Notes under the pieces: generated by a model
Databases searched by the model: none
What the model saw: the letters and a program-made list of their open reading frames with translations, nothing else
Told to the model about the DNA's origin: nothing
Translations under genes and position numbers: made by a program
NCBI GenBank assembly: GCA_040365065.1
Contig: BAABNI010000004.1
Span: 62,001 to 126,000 of the forward strand
DNA length: 64,000 bases
Reading direction: 5' to 3'
From: Pelagadaptatus aseana
Lineage (GTDB): Bacteria > Pseudomonadota > Gammaproteobacteria > Pseudomonadales > Cellvibrionaceae
In this document: piece by piece, positions 8,271-17,348 of the stretch
Numbering within the stretch: position 1 is the first letter of the stretch
How the letters are laid out: each line of letters opens with the position of its first letter

Positions 8271-9272
8271 ATGACTCATCGCGATTTTCCTATCAGCCAT
8301 GCCGCCATTCTGATCGATGTCGCCACCGAAAACGGCGCCAACCGAGAACAGCTTATGCGTCTGGCCAAACTCGATAACGGCCTGCTGGAGAACCCGCATG
8401 CCCGGGTCACTTCCACACCGTTTCGGGTATTGCACAGCGCAGCCAAAGAAATGACCGGCCTGCCTGAATTTCCCCTGCACTTTGGATCGCGCCTGCCCCT
8501 GACCTCACATGGTCCTCTGGGCTACGCCATCATCAGCTGCCGCAGCGTGCGTCAGGCACTGGAAATACTGACCAAGTACTACCGTCTGATTAATGACAAA
8601 GCCCTCAATATTTACGAGGAAAACCAGCAACTCCACATTGAATACGCCCACGGCGAAGACTATCTGGTGGACCCGATTACCGACACCGAAGCCTTCTTTT
8701 CTGCGCTGATTTCCGCCACTCGCCACCTGTTGCATCAGGAGTCCCTTGAAGCAGAGTTGCACATCAACTACCCGGCCCCCGAACACGCCGAGCACTATGA
8801 AAAAATACTCAAGTGCAAAGTGAAATTTGATATGCCCACCAGCCAGATCATTTTCCCGGTATCACTGCTTGAAGCCCAACCGGAGTATGCCAACCCGGTG
8901 ATGTTGAAACTGTTCGAACAACAGTGCACGGAAATGCTCGAGCGCATGGACAGCGGTGAAGGCTTCCGCCACAAAGTCAGAAAATACCTGCTGACCACCA
9001 AACCCAATTTCCCGTCACTGGATCAATGCGCCGACCACTTTCACATGAGTCCGCGCACCTTCAGAAGACGGCTATCAGACGAAGACATTACCTACCAGCA
9101 AGTGCTTGACGAAATCCGCCGGGAACTGGCCGAAAGCTATTTGCGCAACCCGGCCATCAACATCAATCACTGTGCGGATCTGGTGGGTTTTAAAGATATT
9201 TCAAATTTCAGACGGGCTTTTATTCGCTGGACCGGAATGTCACCGGCGGCTTACAAGAAAAAGCATCAATAA
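8271..9272 (+). CDS. AraC family transcriptional regulator (OruR-like)
   Basis: The 333-residue protein has an N-terminal ligand-sensing domain of the arabinose-binding-like type seen in OruR/ArgR-like regulators, and a C-terminal pair of helix-turn-helix motifs. These include FHMSPRTFRRRL in the first and VGFKDISNFRRAFIRWTGMSPAAY in two parts of the second, the standard AraC signature. It is divergent from the diiron oxygenase-like gene, 161 bp away, the usual arrangement for a regulator and its target. The inducer is unknown. This is one of four similar regulators in the window. Confidence 0.9.
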   Translation: MTHRDFPISHAAILIDVATENGANREQLMRLAKLDNGLLENPHARVTSTPFRVLHSAAKEMTGLPEFPLHFGSRLPLTSHGPLGYAIISCRSVRQALEILTKYYRLINDKALNIYEENQQLHIEYAHGEDYLVDPITDTEAFFSALISATRHLLHQESLEAELHINYPAPEHAEHYEKILKCKVKFDMPTSQIIFPVSLLEAQPEYANPVMLKLFEQQCTEMLERMDSGEGFRHKVRKYLLTTKPNFPSLDQCADHFHMSPRTFRRRLSDEDITYQQVLDEIRRELAESYLRNPAININHCADLVGFKDISNFRRAFIRWTGMSPAAYKKKHQ

Positions 9273-9307
9273 GTTTTACCAAGAATTAACCACTGACTTT
9301 AAGAGCA

Positions 9308-9408
9308 GTATCTGGATTCGCCATTCAGGACCGTCACAGACAGGGATGTCTGTGACGAGCCTACAGGGATCGTATTCACGGCGTGTCCTGAATGGCGGAG
9401 CCAGATAC
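9308..9408. repeat. Nested inverted repeat between convergent genes
   Basis: Outer arms of 24 bp (9308-9331 and 9385-9408) are inverted copies differing at about two positions (GTATCTGGATTCGCCATTCA paired with GTATCTGGCTCCGCCATTCA read on the other strand). Inside lies a perfect 11-bp hairpin (9332-9342 with 9347-9357, loop GGGA). The right half holds CTACAGGGAT. It resembles the nested palindromic repeats that are dispersed in marine gammaproteobacterial genomes and may also end transcripts of both convergent genes. Confidence 0.8.
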
Positions 9409-9437
9409 GCCACACATCTCAATTTAAAAACTGCTAC

Positions 9438-10217
9438 TTACTCAAAAGAACCATGCCGCCCCGCTCCGGAAGCAAAACGCGCCGCCCCGGGAATGGCTTC
9501 CTTCTCCAGCACCTCTAACGCACTTCGACCTTCATTAACCAATGCCTCAGGTAAATCCAGATCCCACTGCTGATAAGCACTCATGCGGTCCGCCTTCATA
9601 CAGGCCTGAGGGAATTGACTGATTTCCAGTGCCAGGGCCTCAGCCGCCGCGCGCGCCTGTCCCACCGCAACCACTCGATTCACCAGCCCCATCGCCAGTG
9701 CCTCATCGGACTTTACTGGTCGTCCGGTTAAAATCAGATCCATCGCATGCCCCTGACCAATCAAACGCGGCAAACGCACCGTACCCCCATCAATCAAAGG
9801 CACTCCCCAGCGACGGCAAAACACCCCCAGAACCGCACCCTCTGTCACGACTCGCATATCACACCACAGGGCCAACTCCAGGCCACCAGCAACAGCAAAG
9901 CCTTCAATCGCAGCGATGACTGGCTTGCTCAGCAACATGCGCGACGGTCCCATGGGTCCCGGTCCTTCCGGCTCGACCCGATTGCGTTCTTCAGGGTTAG
10001 CCAGTGCTTTTAAATCCGCCCCGGCACAAAAAATACCCGAGTCACCATAAAACACGGCGACACTGGCTTCAGCATCATCCTCAAACGCCTGAAACGCGCG
10101 CTCCAGCTCCAGAGCCGTCGGCCCATTGACCGCATTTTTCACCGCGGGACGGTTCAGAATAATGGTGGTTACCGGTCCATTTTTTTCCACCGTCACAGCG
10201 CTTGGCTCAATAGGCAT
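9438..10217 (-). CDS. Enoyl-CoA hydratase/isomerase (crotonase) family protein
   Basis: The 259-residue protein has the crotonase fold: oxyanion-hole segments GIFCAGADLKAL and AAIEGFAVAGGLELAL, then GVPLIDGGTVRLPRLIG. In classical enoyl-CoA hydratase two glutamates are catalytic. Here the segment before RLPR reads LIDGG, with Asp where the second Glu is usual, so the reaction may differ from simple hydration. Start is ATG 10217. Convergent with the AraC gene and divergent from xseA, it appears to be a single-gene unit. The CoA substrate is unknown. Confidence 0.9.
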   Translation of the reverse strand: MPIEPSAVTVEKNGPVTTIILNRPAVKNAVNGPTALELERAFQAFEDDAEASVAVFYGDSGIFCAGADLKALANPEERNRVEPEGPGPMGPSRMLLSKPVIAAIEGFAVAGGLELALWCDMRVVTEGAVLGVFCRRWGVPLIDGGTVRLPRLIGQGHAMDLILTGRPVKSDEALAMGLVNRVVAVGQARAAAEALALEISQFPQACMKADRMSAYQQWDLDLPEALVNEGRSALEVLEKEAIPGAARFASGAGRHGSFE

Positions 10218-10393
10218 AATGGCATCTCTCCAGAATTATTGGTTTATTTTCACAGAGGATAACCGAGAAACACGCCCCTGCCATCGAGCCCACATCACAT
10301 ATCAAACAACTTGAGTGCAAAAGCCTTTCTGCAGGGACATTAAGTCCGCGCTGACGTATGATAGAGACCTATTTTTTGCAGCTTTAAAACCCT

Positions 10394-11719
10394 ATGCAGC
10401 GCGATATTCTTACCGTCACCCAGCTAAACCGCAAAGCCCGGCAACTGCTTGAAACCCACATGGCACTGTTGTGGATTGAAGGTGAACTGTCCAGTTTTGC
10501 CAGGCCCTCTTCCGGTCACTGGTACTTTACCCTCAAAGATGCTGGCGCTCAGGTTCGCTGCGCCATGTTTCGCAATCGCAACCAACTGGTGAAGCAGCCG
10601 CCCCAGCAAGGGCAGCAAGTGCTGGTGCGCGCCAGAGTCAGTCTGTATGAGGGGCGTGGCGACTATCAACTGATTGTCGAACACATGGAAGATGCCGGTC
10701 AGGGCGCCATGCATCGTGCCTTCGACCAAATGAAAATGAAGCTGCTGCACGAAGGCCTGTTTAACGAAGAGCGCAAGCAGTCGCTGCCAAAACTTCCCAA
10801 CCACATTGGCGTTATTACCTCGCCCACAGGTGCCGCAATCCGCGATATTTTGCACGTACTGGAACGCCGCTTTGCCAGTATCCCGGTTTCCATTTTTCCG
10901 GTAGCCGTGCAGGGTAACGACGCGGCACCACAAATTGTCAAAGCACTGGATACTGCCAATCGCCTCAGCGATTGTGATGTTTTGATCGTCGGCCGTGGCG
11001 GTGGCTCGCTCGAAGACTTGTGGCCCTTTAACGAGGAAACCGTGGCCCGGGCTATTGCAGCCAGCCGCATTCCCATTGTCAGCGCTGTGGGCCACGAAAC
11101 CGACTTTACCATCGCCGACTTTGTCGCTGATTACCGCGCCCCCACCCCATCGGCAGCGGCCGAAATCCTCAGCCCTGATGGCGAAGCGCTGTTGCAGCAG
11201 TTTTACAATATGGAAGCATTACTTGAAGAGGTGATGCAGAGAAAGCTGCAATACCAGCAGGAAAAATTGATTCACCTTCAGGCCCGGCTGCAGCACCCAG
11301 GGCAGAAGTTACAGGCGCAATCGCAGACATTGGATTTTCTTGAAAATCGCCTGCATCAGGCCATGGCGCAAAAGCTGCAAAGCAGCGCGATCCAACTGCA
11401 GCAGACCCAGAGCCGTCTCCACGCGACGGATCCCGCCCCCTATATCCTGCACCTCAAGGAAAAAGTGGAACAGCTCAACGACAAGCTCAACACCAGCATG
11501 CAACATCTGCTGCACAACCGGCAGCAACAGTTTGCCCAACAGGTGGCACTGCTCAACAGCTTGAACCCGCTCAATACCCTGCAGCGTGGTTACTCTGTTA
11601 CCCGCGACACTCAGGGCAAGGTCATTCACTCAGCCAAGCAACTGCAAACCGGCGACACCCTTGAAACCACCCTGGCCGATGGCCGCGTGGTCTCTGAGGT
11701 AACCGACCTTAATAATTAG
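10394..11719 (+). CDS. xseA: Exodeoxyribonuclease VII large subunit
   Basis: Catalytic subunit of ExoVII, which degrades single-stranded DNA from both ends. The 441-residue length is normal. An N-terminal OB-fold (LWIEGELSSFARPSSGHWYF near residue 25) is followed by the catalytic domain with GVITSPTGAAIRDI, VGRGGGSLEDLW and SAVGHETDFTIADFVADYRAPTPS in adjoining segments, then a coiled-coil region with many Gln and Leu. It starts 177 bp after the divergent crotonase. The small subunit XseB is not in the window. Confidence 0.97.
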   Translation: MQRDILTVTQLNRKARQLLETHMALLWIEGELSSFARPSSGHWYFTLKDAGAQVRCAMFRNRNQLVKQPPQQGQQVLVRARVSLYEGRGDYQLIVEHMEDAGQGAMHRAFDQMKMKLLHEGLFNEERKQSLPKLPNHIGVITSPTGAAIRDILHVLERRFASIPVSIFPVAVQGNDAAPQIVKALDTANRLSDCDVLIVGRGGGSLEDLWPFNEETVARAIAASRIPIVSAVGHETDFTIADFVADYRAPTPSAAAEILSPDGEALLQQFYNMEALLEEVMQRKLQYQQEKLIHLQARLQHPGQKLQAQSQTLDFLENRLHQAMAQKLQSSAIQLQQTQSRLHATDPAPYILHLKEKVEQLNDKLNTSMQHLLHNRQQQFAQQVALLNSLNPLNTLQRGYSVTRDTQGKVIHSAKQLQTGDTLETTLADGRVVSEVTDLNN

Positions 11720-11731
11720 TGTTAACAGGCC

Positions 11732-12421
11732 CTAGGCCATACCACACTTCTGGTTGGCCGGTACCGCCACATCCATCTGCGCCGGGTTAGGCAAATTCAG
11801 GTTCGCCATCAAAGTTTGATACTCTTCTGACGATTGAACCTGCAGTCTGGGATTGAAGGCCCTTTCTTCGTCAATGGTTGACTGGGTCCAGCCTTTGTAA
11901 TCATGTCCCGGGTAGACCCGTGTATCCCCCGGCAATTTCAACAACTTTTCAAACAGACTGTGGTATTGCTGCACGGCATCGCCATTTTGAAAATCGGTCC
12001 TGCCAGTGCCGCGGATCAGCAGGGTATCCCCGGTAAAAACGGCGTTTAAATCCGGGACATAGAAGCAATAGGAATCATCGGTATGTCCCGGTGTGTAAAG
12101 CATCCGCAAGGTCATATTGCCGATGCGCAGCAATTGCTCATCGGAAAATTTTTCCGACACACAATGGGCCACACTCTGCTCCCCCATCATGGTGATGCAA
12201 CCGGTCAACTCACGCAGTTCTCCCAGCGCCGTTATATGATCCGCATGTACGTGGGTATCCAGTGCATAGCGCAGGGTAAGACCCAGATTATCCAACAGCG
12301 TCATATACTGCGGCAGGTTGTCGATCACCGGATCGATTAACACCGCCTCCCGACTGGCAGCATCGGCCAACAGGTAAGTGTATGTAGAACTTTTTAAATC
12401 AAACAATTGACGAAATATCAT
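11732..12421 (-). CDS. MBL-fold persulfide dioxygenase-like hydrolase
   Basis: A 229-residue metallo-beta-lactamase-fold protein of the ETHE1/Blh type. The metal motif HVHADH is at 57-62, with LYTPGHTDDSY, FTGDTLLIRGTGRTDFQ and VYPGHDYKG following. TGRTDFQ and the ETHE1-like length point to persulfide dioxygenase, which oxidises glutathione persulfide to sulfite. I placed the start at ATG 12421; the open frame continues upstream to 12829 but that part is Gly-rich out-of-frame reading of the exporter gene. The start overlaps the end of the TSUP gene by 4 bp (translational coupling), making a rhodanese-exporter-dioxygenase operon. Confidence 0.9.
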   Translation of the reverse strand: MIFRQLFDLKSSTYTYLLADAASREAVLIDPVIDNLPQYMTLLDNLGLTLRYALDTHVHADHITALGELRELTGCITMMGEQSVAHCVSEKFSDEQLLRIGNMTLRMLYTPGHTDDSYCFYVPDLNAVFTGDTLLIRGTGRTDFQNGDAVQQYHSLFEKLLKLPGDTRVYPGHDYKGWTQSTIDEERAFNPRLQVQSSEEYQTLMANLNLPNPAQMDVAVPANQKCGMA

Positions 12422-13242
12422 ACAACCTCTCCAACATGGGTTACCCATAACACCAGCAACATCACCACCAAGGTAATGGCAAAGCTTCTCTGCAAAACCG
12501 GGCCGGTGATGCGATCGCCCAGACGTACCCCCAGCGCCATCCCGAGAATACCGCCCAGCGCCACCTGCAACAGCAGCTCTGTATCCACCGGCGCCACCAG
12601 CCAGTAATGACTGGCAAAACCGACGGCACTGATACCGGTAATAATAAACAGCGATGTAGCCACAGCCTGAGACATGCTCAGCCCCGCCACCAGAGTCAAC
12701 AGTGGCACCACCACAAAGCCGCCGCCAACCCCCAGCAGGCCAGACAAAAAACCCGCTGTGGCACCACCCAGTGTTGCCACAAGCAGACAACGGGAGCTCA
12801 GAGTCCAGCGTCCCTGTTGTTGCCGGCAATAGGGTTCAACAATTTCCTCTGATTGCTGCCAGCGTTTGGCTCTGACAATTCTGGTGTCATCGGGTGCAAG
12901 CCGTGCCTGCCGCCACATTTTCACTGCCACCCAGACCATTAGAATTGAAAACAGTCCCAGCAACAGCGAGTCATCAATATGGCCAGCTAACCAACGCCCA
13001 AGGGGGGCAAAAAAGGCGCCCGTGATCAGAATGATCAATGCCGGCAGCCAGGCAATTTCACTGCGATCGCGTTGCAGCACACCAAATAGGGCGCTGATGG
13101 CCACAGCCCCAAGCGCTATGCCGGTTGAATCCACCAGTGGCAGTAACAGCACCATGGATAACAGCGGTACGGCAAACAGTGAACCTCCAGCGCCCGTCAA
13201 CCCCAGCACCAGACCTATCAACAGGCCTACAACGATCGCCAT
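12418..13242 (-). CDS. Sulfite exporter TauE/SafE (TSUP) family permease
   Basis: A 274-residue integral membrane protein with about eight hydrophobic helices in two halves, each half carrying the TSUP Gly-rich helix (GLVLGLTGAGGSLFAVPLL near the start and GFLSGLLGVGGGFVVVPLL in the second half). TSUP proteins move small sulfur anions or organosulfonates. Position between a rhodanese and a persulfide dioxygenase suggests export of sulfite made by the dioxygenase. Inner membrane location. It starts 24 bp after the rhodanese stop. Confidence 0.92.
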   Translation of the reverse strand: MAIVVGLLIGLVLGLTGAGGSLFAVPLLSMVLLLPLVDSTGIALGAVAISALFGVLQRDRSEIAWLPALIILITGAFFAPLGRWLAGHIDDSLLLGLFSILMVWVAVKMWRQARLAPDDTRIVRAKRWQQSEEIVEPYCRQQQGRWTLSSRCLLVATLGGATAGFLSGLLGVGGGFVVVPLLTLVAGLSMSQAVATSLFIITGISAVGFASHYWLVAPVDTELLLQVALGGILGMALGVRLGDRITGPVLQRSFAITLVVMLLVLWVTHVGEVV

Positions 13243-13266
13243 GATTTTTCAGTTACGCCATATCAC

Positions 13267-13809
13267 TCAAGACCGAGCCTGATTCCAGGGCATTCTGGCT
13301 ACCAGAGACGCCATCAGGCAGTTGTCAGTTACCCCTGCGAAAATCAGCCCCGCCCCGGCAAACGCCGATAGCGCATAACCCATTGGGTCAACCAAAGCCC
13401 CAATGACTGTTCCCAGCAAAACCACAGAACCAATCGCAATACGCACCTGTCGATCCAGCGGCAGGACGCCGGACTCACCCTGAATCATGACATCGTGCGG
13501 TAATGCACTGACACCACCTTCAACCACGACCACCGGATGCTTGAGCTGCCCGGCCAGTTTCTGGGCGGCCACGGTTGCGCGCTTGCCTCCCAGGCACATC
13601 AGATAAACGGGCATTTCCTCTGCCACATCCTTGTCGGAAATAAAGTCATTAACACTCTCCAGAGTGAAACCATGCAAGGGCAGATTCAGGCTGCCATCGC
13701 AAAAGCTGCCGTTAAACTCACCCTCGGTTCTAACATCAATGCACAAGCTGACTTTGTCCTGACGGTGCAGTCCGGCAAATTCTTGCGCGGATATGGTGGT
13801 GTAACTCAT
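13267..13809 (-). CDS. Membrane rhodanese with DUF2892 tail (YgaP-like)
   Basis: A sulfurtransferase. Residues 1-105 form a rhodanese domain (CIDVRTEGEFNGS; active-site loop MCLGGKRAT with the catalytic Cys). The C-terminal part has two hydrophobic stretches (VRIAIGSVVLLGTVIGALV and ALSAFAGAGLIFAGVTDN) matching the membrane-anchoring DUF2892 tail of YgaP. It is first in the sulfide operon, so persulfide transfer, dioxygenation and sulfite export would be made together. An AT-rich tandem operator at 13863-13891 lies about 55 bp upstream. Confidence 0.9.
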   Translation of the reverse strand: MSYTTISAQEFAGLHRQDKVSLCIDVRTEGEFNGSFCDGSLNLPLHGFTLESVNDFISDKDVAEEMPVYLMCLGGKRATVAAQKLAGQLKHPVVVVEGGVSALPHDVMIQGESGVLPLDRQVRIAIGSVVLLGTVIGALVDPMGYALSAFAGAGLIFAGVTDNCLMASLVARMPWNQARS

Positions 13810-13862
13810 GGATAATTCCTCCAGATTTCAATGCTGTCCCTGAGACCGATAAGCATAGAATA

Positions 13863-13891
13863 TTAGATAATACTAAATTAGGCAATACTAA
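13863..13891. promoter_or_regulatory. Tandem AT-rich operator, ArsR/BigR-type candidate
   Basis: Two copies of the dyad TTAG-N6-CTAA stand 15 bp apart: TTAGATAATACTAA (13863-13876) and TTAGGCAATACTAA (13878-13891). The larger region is also framed by AATATTAG and CTAATATT. Persulfide-sensing ArsR-type repressors (BigR, SqrR, YgaV) bind AT-rich dyads before such operons. No regulator gene is next to it. Confidence 0.6.
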
Positions 13892-13985
13892 TATTAAAAT
13901 AGAACCATCATTCACCCCTGCGGTGGATGTGCTGGACTGAATTAATGGGTAAAATTCTGCCCCGATTTACTCTTTGACTTTCGAT

Positions 13986-16112
13986 ATGCTCACCGACGAT
14001 CTCAAACAAACCATTCAGGGTGCCTACAGCGAATTTTTAAACTCCAAAGAGCTTAAAGCCCGCTACGGCCAGAAACTGATGATTGCCGAGATCGCCAAGA
14101 CGCTGGGCAACATTCACCTCGACGAAGAAAATGTGCGCGACAGCGAGGGCCATGTCTGTGTGGTAGAAGCCGGCACGGGCACCGGTAAAACCGTAGCCTA
14201 TCTGCTCGCCGCCCTGCCCATCGCCAAGGCGCTGGGCAAGAAACTGGTGGTCTCCACCGCCACAGTGGCGCTACAGGAACAGGTGATTTACAAGGACATC
14301 CCCGAGGTTTTGCGCCACAGCGGACTGCACTTCACGGTATCACTGGCCAAGGGACGTGGCCGTTACCTGTGCCTTTCCAAACTCGACAAGCTGTTGACCG
14401 AGGTTGAAGACAGTCGCGATCCCAACCAGGCACTTTATGAAGATGAACTGCCTCAGGTGGGCGAAGAGACCGTCAAAATCTACGACTCCATGGTTCAGGC
14501 GCTGGCATCTAACCAATGGGACGGTGACAGGGACGCCTGGGAAGACACCATTGATGATGAGGACTGGCAGCGCATCACCACCGACCATCGCCAGTGCACC
14601 GGGCGCCGCTGTGCCAATGTTTCGGCCTGCAGTTTTCTCAAGGCCCGGGATAACCTCAGCAACACCGACTGCATTGTCACCAACCACGATTTGGTACTGG
14701 CGGATCTGGCTTTGGGCGGCGGCGCCATTCTGCCCGCTCCCGAAGACAGTATTTATGTTTTTGACGAAGGCCATCACCTGCCTGACAAGGCACTCAATCA
14801 TTTTGCGCACCACAGCCGTTTGATCAGTACCATCAAATGGCTGGAACAGAGCCACAAGCAGTTGAGCAATCTGATGGGCATCATCAGCGGCGCCGGCAAT
14901 ATCGATCGCTTTGCCGAGCAATTGCCCGCAGCAACACTCGATGCCAAGCAGGAGCTGGACAAGGTGATCGCGCCATTTCAGGCACTCGCCGATGGCATTG
15001 ACCCAACCGACCACACGCCCCGTCACCGTTTCGAACACGGTATAGTCTCGCCGGAAATTCAGGAAGCCAGCCTCCACATTAAACGCGCCTTTGATCGCCT
15101 GGCCGAATTGCTTGGCAAAATTGTCAGCGAAATCAATGAGGCGATGGAAGATGCCCACTGCCCGGTCCCCAAGGTGGATCTGGAAAACGCCTACCCGGTA
15201 TTCGGAACCTGGCAAGCCAGAGCCGAGGGCAACCGCGACCTGTGGTCCAGCTATGCCCTGCCCGACGCCGAAGGTCACATCCCCAAGGCCCGCTGGTTCA
15301 CCTTGGTGGAACAGGGAGGCAACCTCGATTTTGAAATCTGCTCCAGTCCGATCATGGCCTCGCACACCCTGAAGTACAGCCTCTGGGATCAATGCTGTGG
15401 CGCGGTCGTTACCTCCGCCACGCTCACTGCTCTGGGCAACTTTGGCCGCTTTCAAATGCGCTCAGGCACGCCCTCGGACAGCCACTATCAGGTGGTGCCC
15501 AGCCCCTTTGATTTTGCCCAGGCCGGAACCATTCAGGTGCCAGCTCAGGCTACCGATGCCGGCAATGCCAGCGAGCACACCTATATGGTTACTGACACAC
15601 TGCCAGAACTGCTGGATGAGGCCGCCGGCAGCCTGGTGCTGTTTTCTTCCAAGCGACAAATGTGGGATGTCTATGACGCCCTGCCCGGTGACTGGCAAGA
15701 ACTGGTGTTAATGCAGGGGGATAAATCCAAGCAGGCTTTGCTCGACGCCCATAAGCAGCGCATCGACAAAGGTCAGGGCAGTGTTATTTTTGGTTTGGCC
15801 AGCTTCGCCGAGGGGGTGGACCTGCCCGGAGACTACTGCACCCATGTGGTGATCGCCAAGATTCCCTTTGCCGTACCGGATGACCCGGTCGAAGCCTCGC
15901 TCTCGGAGTGGATCGAAACCCGGGGCGGCAACCCGTTTATGGAAATCACCGTACCCGATGCCGCCATTCGTCTGGTACAAGCCTGTGGCCGCTTGCTGCG
16001 CACGGAATCCGATACCGGTACCATCAGTCTGCTGGATCGACGCATCGTTACCCGTCGCTATGGCAAGGCCATCCTCAATTCACTGCCACCGTTTACCCAG
16101 AAGATCAGCTGA
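13986..16112 (+). CDS. dinG: ATP-dependent DNA helicase DinG
   Basis: 5'-3' superfamily 2 helicase with an Fe-S cluster that unwinds D-loops, R-loops and forked DNA. Walker A is EAGTGTGKT (near residue 65). The Fe-S ligands are C of YLCLSK and the trio CTGRRCANVSAC, followed by DCIVTNHDLVLADL and the DEGH box. Motif V/VI is GLASFAEGVDLPG and QACGRLLRTESDTG. I chose ATG 13986; a TTG at 13974 in frame is the alternative and neither has a strong ribosome site. No LexA box is seen upstream, unlike E. coli dinG. The stop overlaps yqcC by one base. Confidence 0.95.
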   Translation: MLTDDLKQTIQGAYSEFLNSKELKARYGQKLMIAEIAKTLGNIHLDEENVRDSEGHVCVVEAGTGTGKTVAYLLAALPIAKALGKKLVVSTATVALQEQVIYKDIPEVLRHSGLHFTVSLAKGRGRYLCLSKLDKLLTEVEDSRDPNQALYEDELPQVGEETVKIYDSMVQALASNQWDGDRDAWEDTIDDEDWQRITTDHRQCTGRRCANVSACSFLKARDNLSNTDCIVTNHDLVLADLALGGGAILPAPEDSIYVFDEGHHLPDKALNHFAHHSRLISTIKWLEQSHKQLSNLMGIISGAGNIDRFAEQLPAATLDAKQELDKVIAPFQALADGIDPTDHTPRHRFEHGIVSPEIQEASLHIKRAFDRLAELLGKIVSEINEAMEDAHCPVPKVDLENAYPVFGTWQARAEGNRDLWSSYALPDAEGHIPKARWFTLVEQGGNLDFEICSSPIMASHTLKYSLWDQCCGAVVTSATLTALGNFGRFQMRSGTPSDSHYQVVPSPFDFAQAGTIQVPAQATDAGNASEHTYMVTDTLPELLDEAAGSLVLFSSKRQMWDVYDALPGDWQELVLMQGDKSKQALLDAHKQRIDKGQGSVIFGLASFAEGVDLPGDYCTHVVIAKIPFAVPDDPVEASLSEWIETRGGNPFMEITVPDAAIRLVQACGRLLRTESDTGTISLLDRRIVTRRYGKAILNSLPPFTQKIS

Positions 16113-16441
16113 TGACAATCCATTCAGACATTTCAGTGGCACTGGCAAAACTGGAGCAGGAACTTCGACAGCTGCAACTGTGGCAGCAACAGCGCCCCAG
16201 CGACACCGCACTGGCCAGCACCCAGCCCTTCTGCGTAGACACACTGACCCTGCCTCAGTGGCTGCAATTTATTTTCCTCGAACGCATGCAAATGCTGGTA
16301 AAAAATCAGCAGCCTCTGCCCAACCAATGTGGCATTGCCCCTATCGCCGAAGAGTACTTAAAAGGTGCCGGAATAAATGGTGCAGCTTTAATTAAAACTC
16401 TGGAGGATATTGATCAAATTCTTTCTCGACAGAGTCATTAA
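16112..16441 (+). CDS. yqcC: YqcC family protein (DUF446)
   Basis: A 109-residue soluble helical protein matching the YqcC/DUF446 family (LPQWLQFIFLERMQML and GIAPIAEEYLKG are conserved blocks). The role is unknown; in many gammaproteobacteria it lies by truC. Here it starts on the last base of the dinG stop codon, so translation is coupled to dinG. No metal-binding or catalytic motif is evident. Confidence 0.85.
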   Translation: MTIHSDISVALAKLEQELRQLQLWQQQRPSDTALASTQPFCVDTLTLPQWLQFIFLERMQMLVKNQQPLPNQCGIAPIAEEYLKGAGINGAALIKTLEDIDQILSRQSH

Positions 16442-16488
16442 AGGCTGGCTAGAATCCTTGTTCTACCTATAAGAAAGCACGTTATTTT

Positions 16489-17337
16489 ATGCCCTCTTTT
16501 CTCGGCAACTCTCTGGTTGAAAATGGACTGATATCCGCCGATCAACTGGATAAAGCCCTTTCCCTGCAGCAACAAACCAACCCATTGCTTGGCGAGCTCG
16601 CCATTGAAAAAGGCTGGCTGGACGCCCAACAGGTGGAAGATATCAATATCGTCCAGCGTATCGTCAACCAGCGCTTTGGCGATATTGCTCAGGAGGAAAT
16701 GCTGCTCACCGCCGATCAGGTTGAACAACTGGTGCAGATTCAACAGCAACGCCGCCAACGTCTCGGTGACATTCTTATCCGCGAGGGATTTATCGAGCGC
16801 AAGGCTCTGGCCTCCTCGCTGAAAAAACTGGCCCGACAAGCCGAACAAAATCAAACCTGGCAGCAGCTCAGCAGTCTGCAGACCTGTGCCTTGCGCAGTA
16901 TTGAGTCACTGTTTAACCGGGTATTCAAATCCCAGTGTAAACACACGGTCATGGTCGATCCCGATCAGTGCCTGCAACAGTATGAGCGGGTGATGACTCT
17001 GTCGATTGTAAAAGATGAAGAGCCCGAAGAATTGTTTATGCAACTCTCCATTGCCAGCGACCTGTCTACGGCCATGGAACTAACAGCCAGCTTTCTTGGC
17101 ATGCCGGTGAAAGAATGCAGCGAGGAACTCGCCAGAGATTCGATCGGAGAACTATTGAATATGGCAGCCGGCTATATCATCAGCGATCCCGATAACTCAC
17201 AACTGAATCTCAAGCCGGTTCCCGCCCGGAAAGTACACAACAAGCAAGAAGTGTTACCTAAACAGGCTAACAGGCTGACCGCCGTGACATTTGAGTCCAA
17301 CTGGGGAACCAGTGCCACCCTGATTGCGCTGCCCTAA
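16489..17337 (+). CDS. MshEN/GspE-N-like and CheX-type phosphatase domain protein
   Basis: A 282-residue two-part protein. Residues 1-115 resemble the MshEN/T2SS-E N-terminal domain: LGNSLVENGLI, then QLDKALSLQ, then LLGELAIEKGWL, and later RLGDILIREGFI. Some MshEN domains bind c-di-GMP, but the first RLG Arg is Phe here, so binding is uncertain. Residues about 130-282 form a CheX/CheC-like domain with DSIGELLN (D217, E221, N224), the D/SxxxExxN catalytic pattern of CheY-P phosphatases. No membrane segment is seen. It is convergent with two genes that also belong to this signalling set. This domain pairing is not one I recognise as named. Confidence 0.8.
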   Translation: MPSFLGNSLVENGLISADQLDKALSLQQQTNPLLGELAIEKGWLDAQQVEDINIVQRIVNQRFGDIAQEEMLLTADQVEQLVQIQQQRRQRLGDILIREGFIERKALASSLKKLARQAEQNQTWQQLSSLQTCALRSIESLFNRVFKSQCKHTVMVDPDQCLQQYERVMTLSIVKDEEPEELFMQLSIASDLSTAMELTASFLGMPVKECSEELARDSIGELLNMAAGYIISDPDNSQLNLKPVPARKVHNKQEVLPKQANRLTAVTFESNWGTSATLIALP

Positions 17338-17348
17338 ACAGCAAGATA

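Noticed and set aside
12422..12829. N-terminal extension of the persulfide dioxygenase-like gene
   Set aside because: Gly- and Cys-rich out-of-frame reading of the TSUP gene. The family start is at 12421.
13892..13985. LexA box before dinG
   Set aside because: No CTG-N10-CAG with proper arms is present, unlike the clear box before umuD.
14340..15455. 371-residue minus-strand open frame opposite dinG
   Set aside because: DinG motifs on the plus strand are complete over the same bases; the minus frame shows no recognisable motif.
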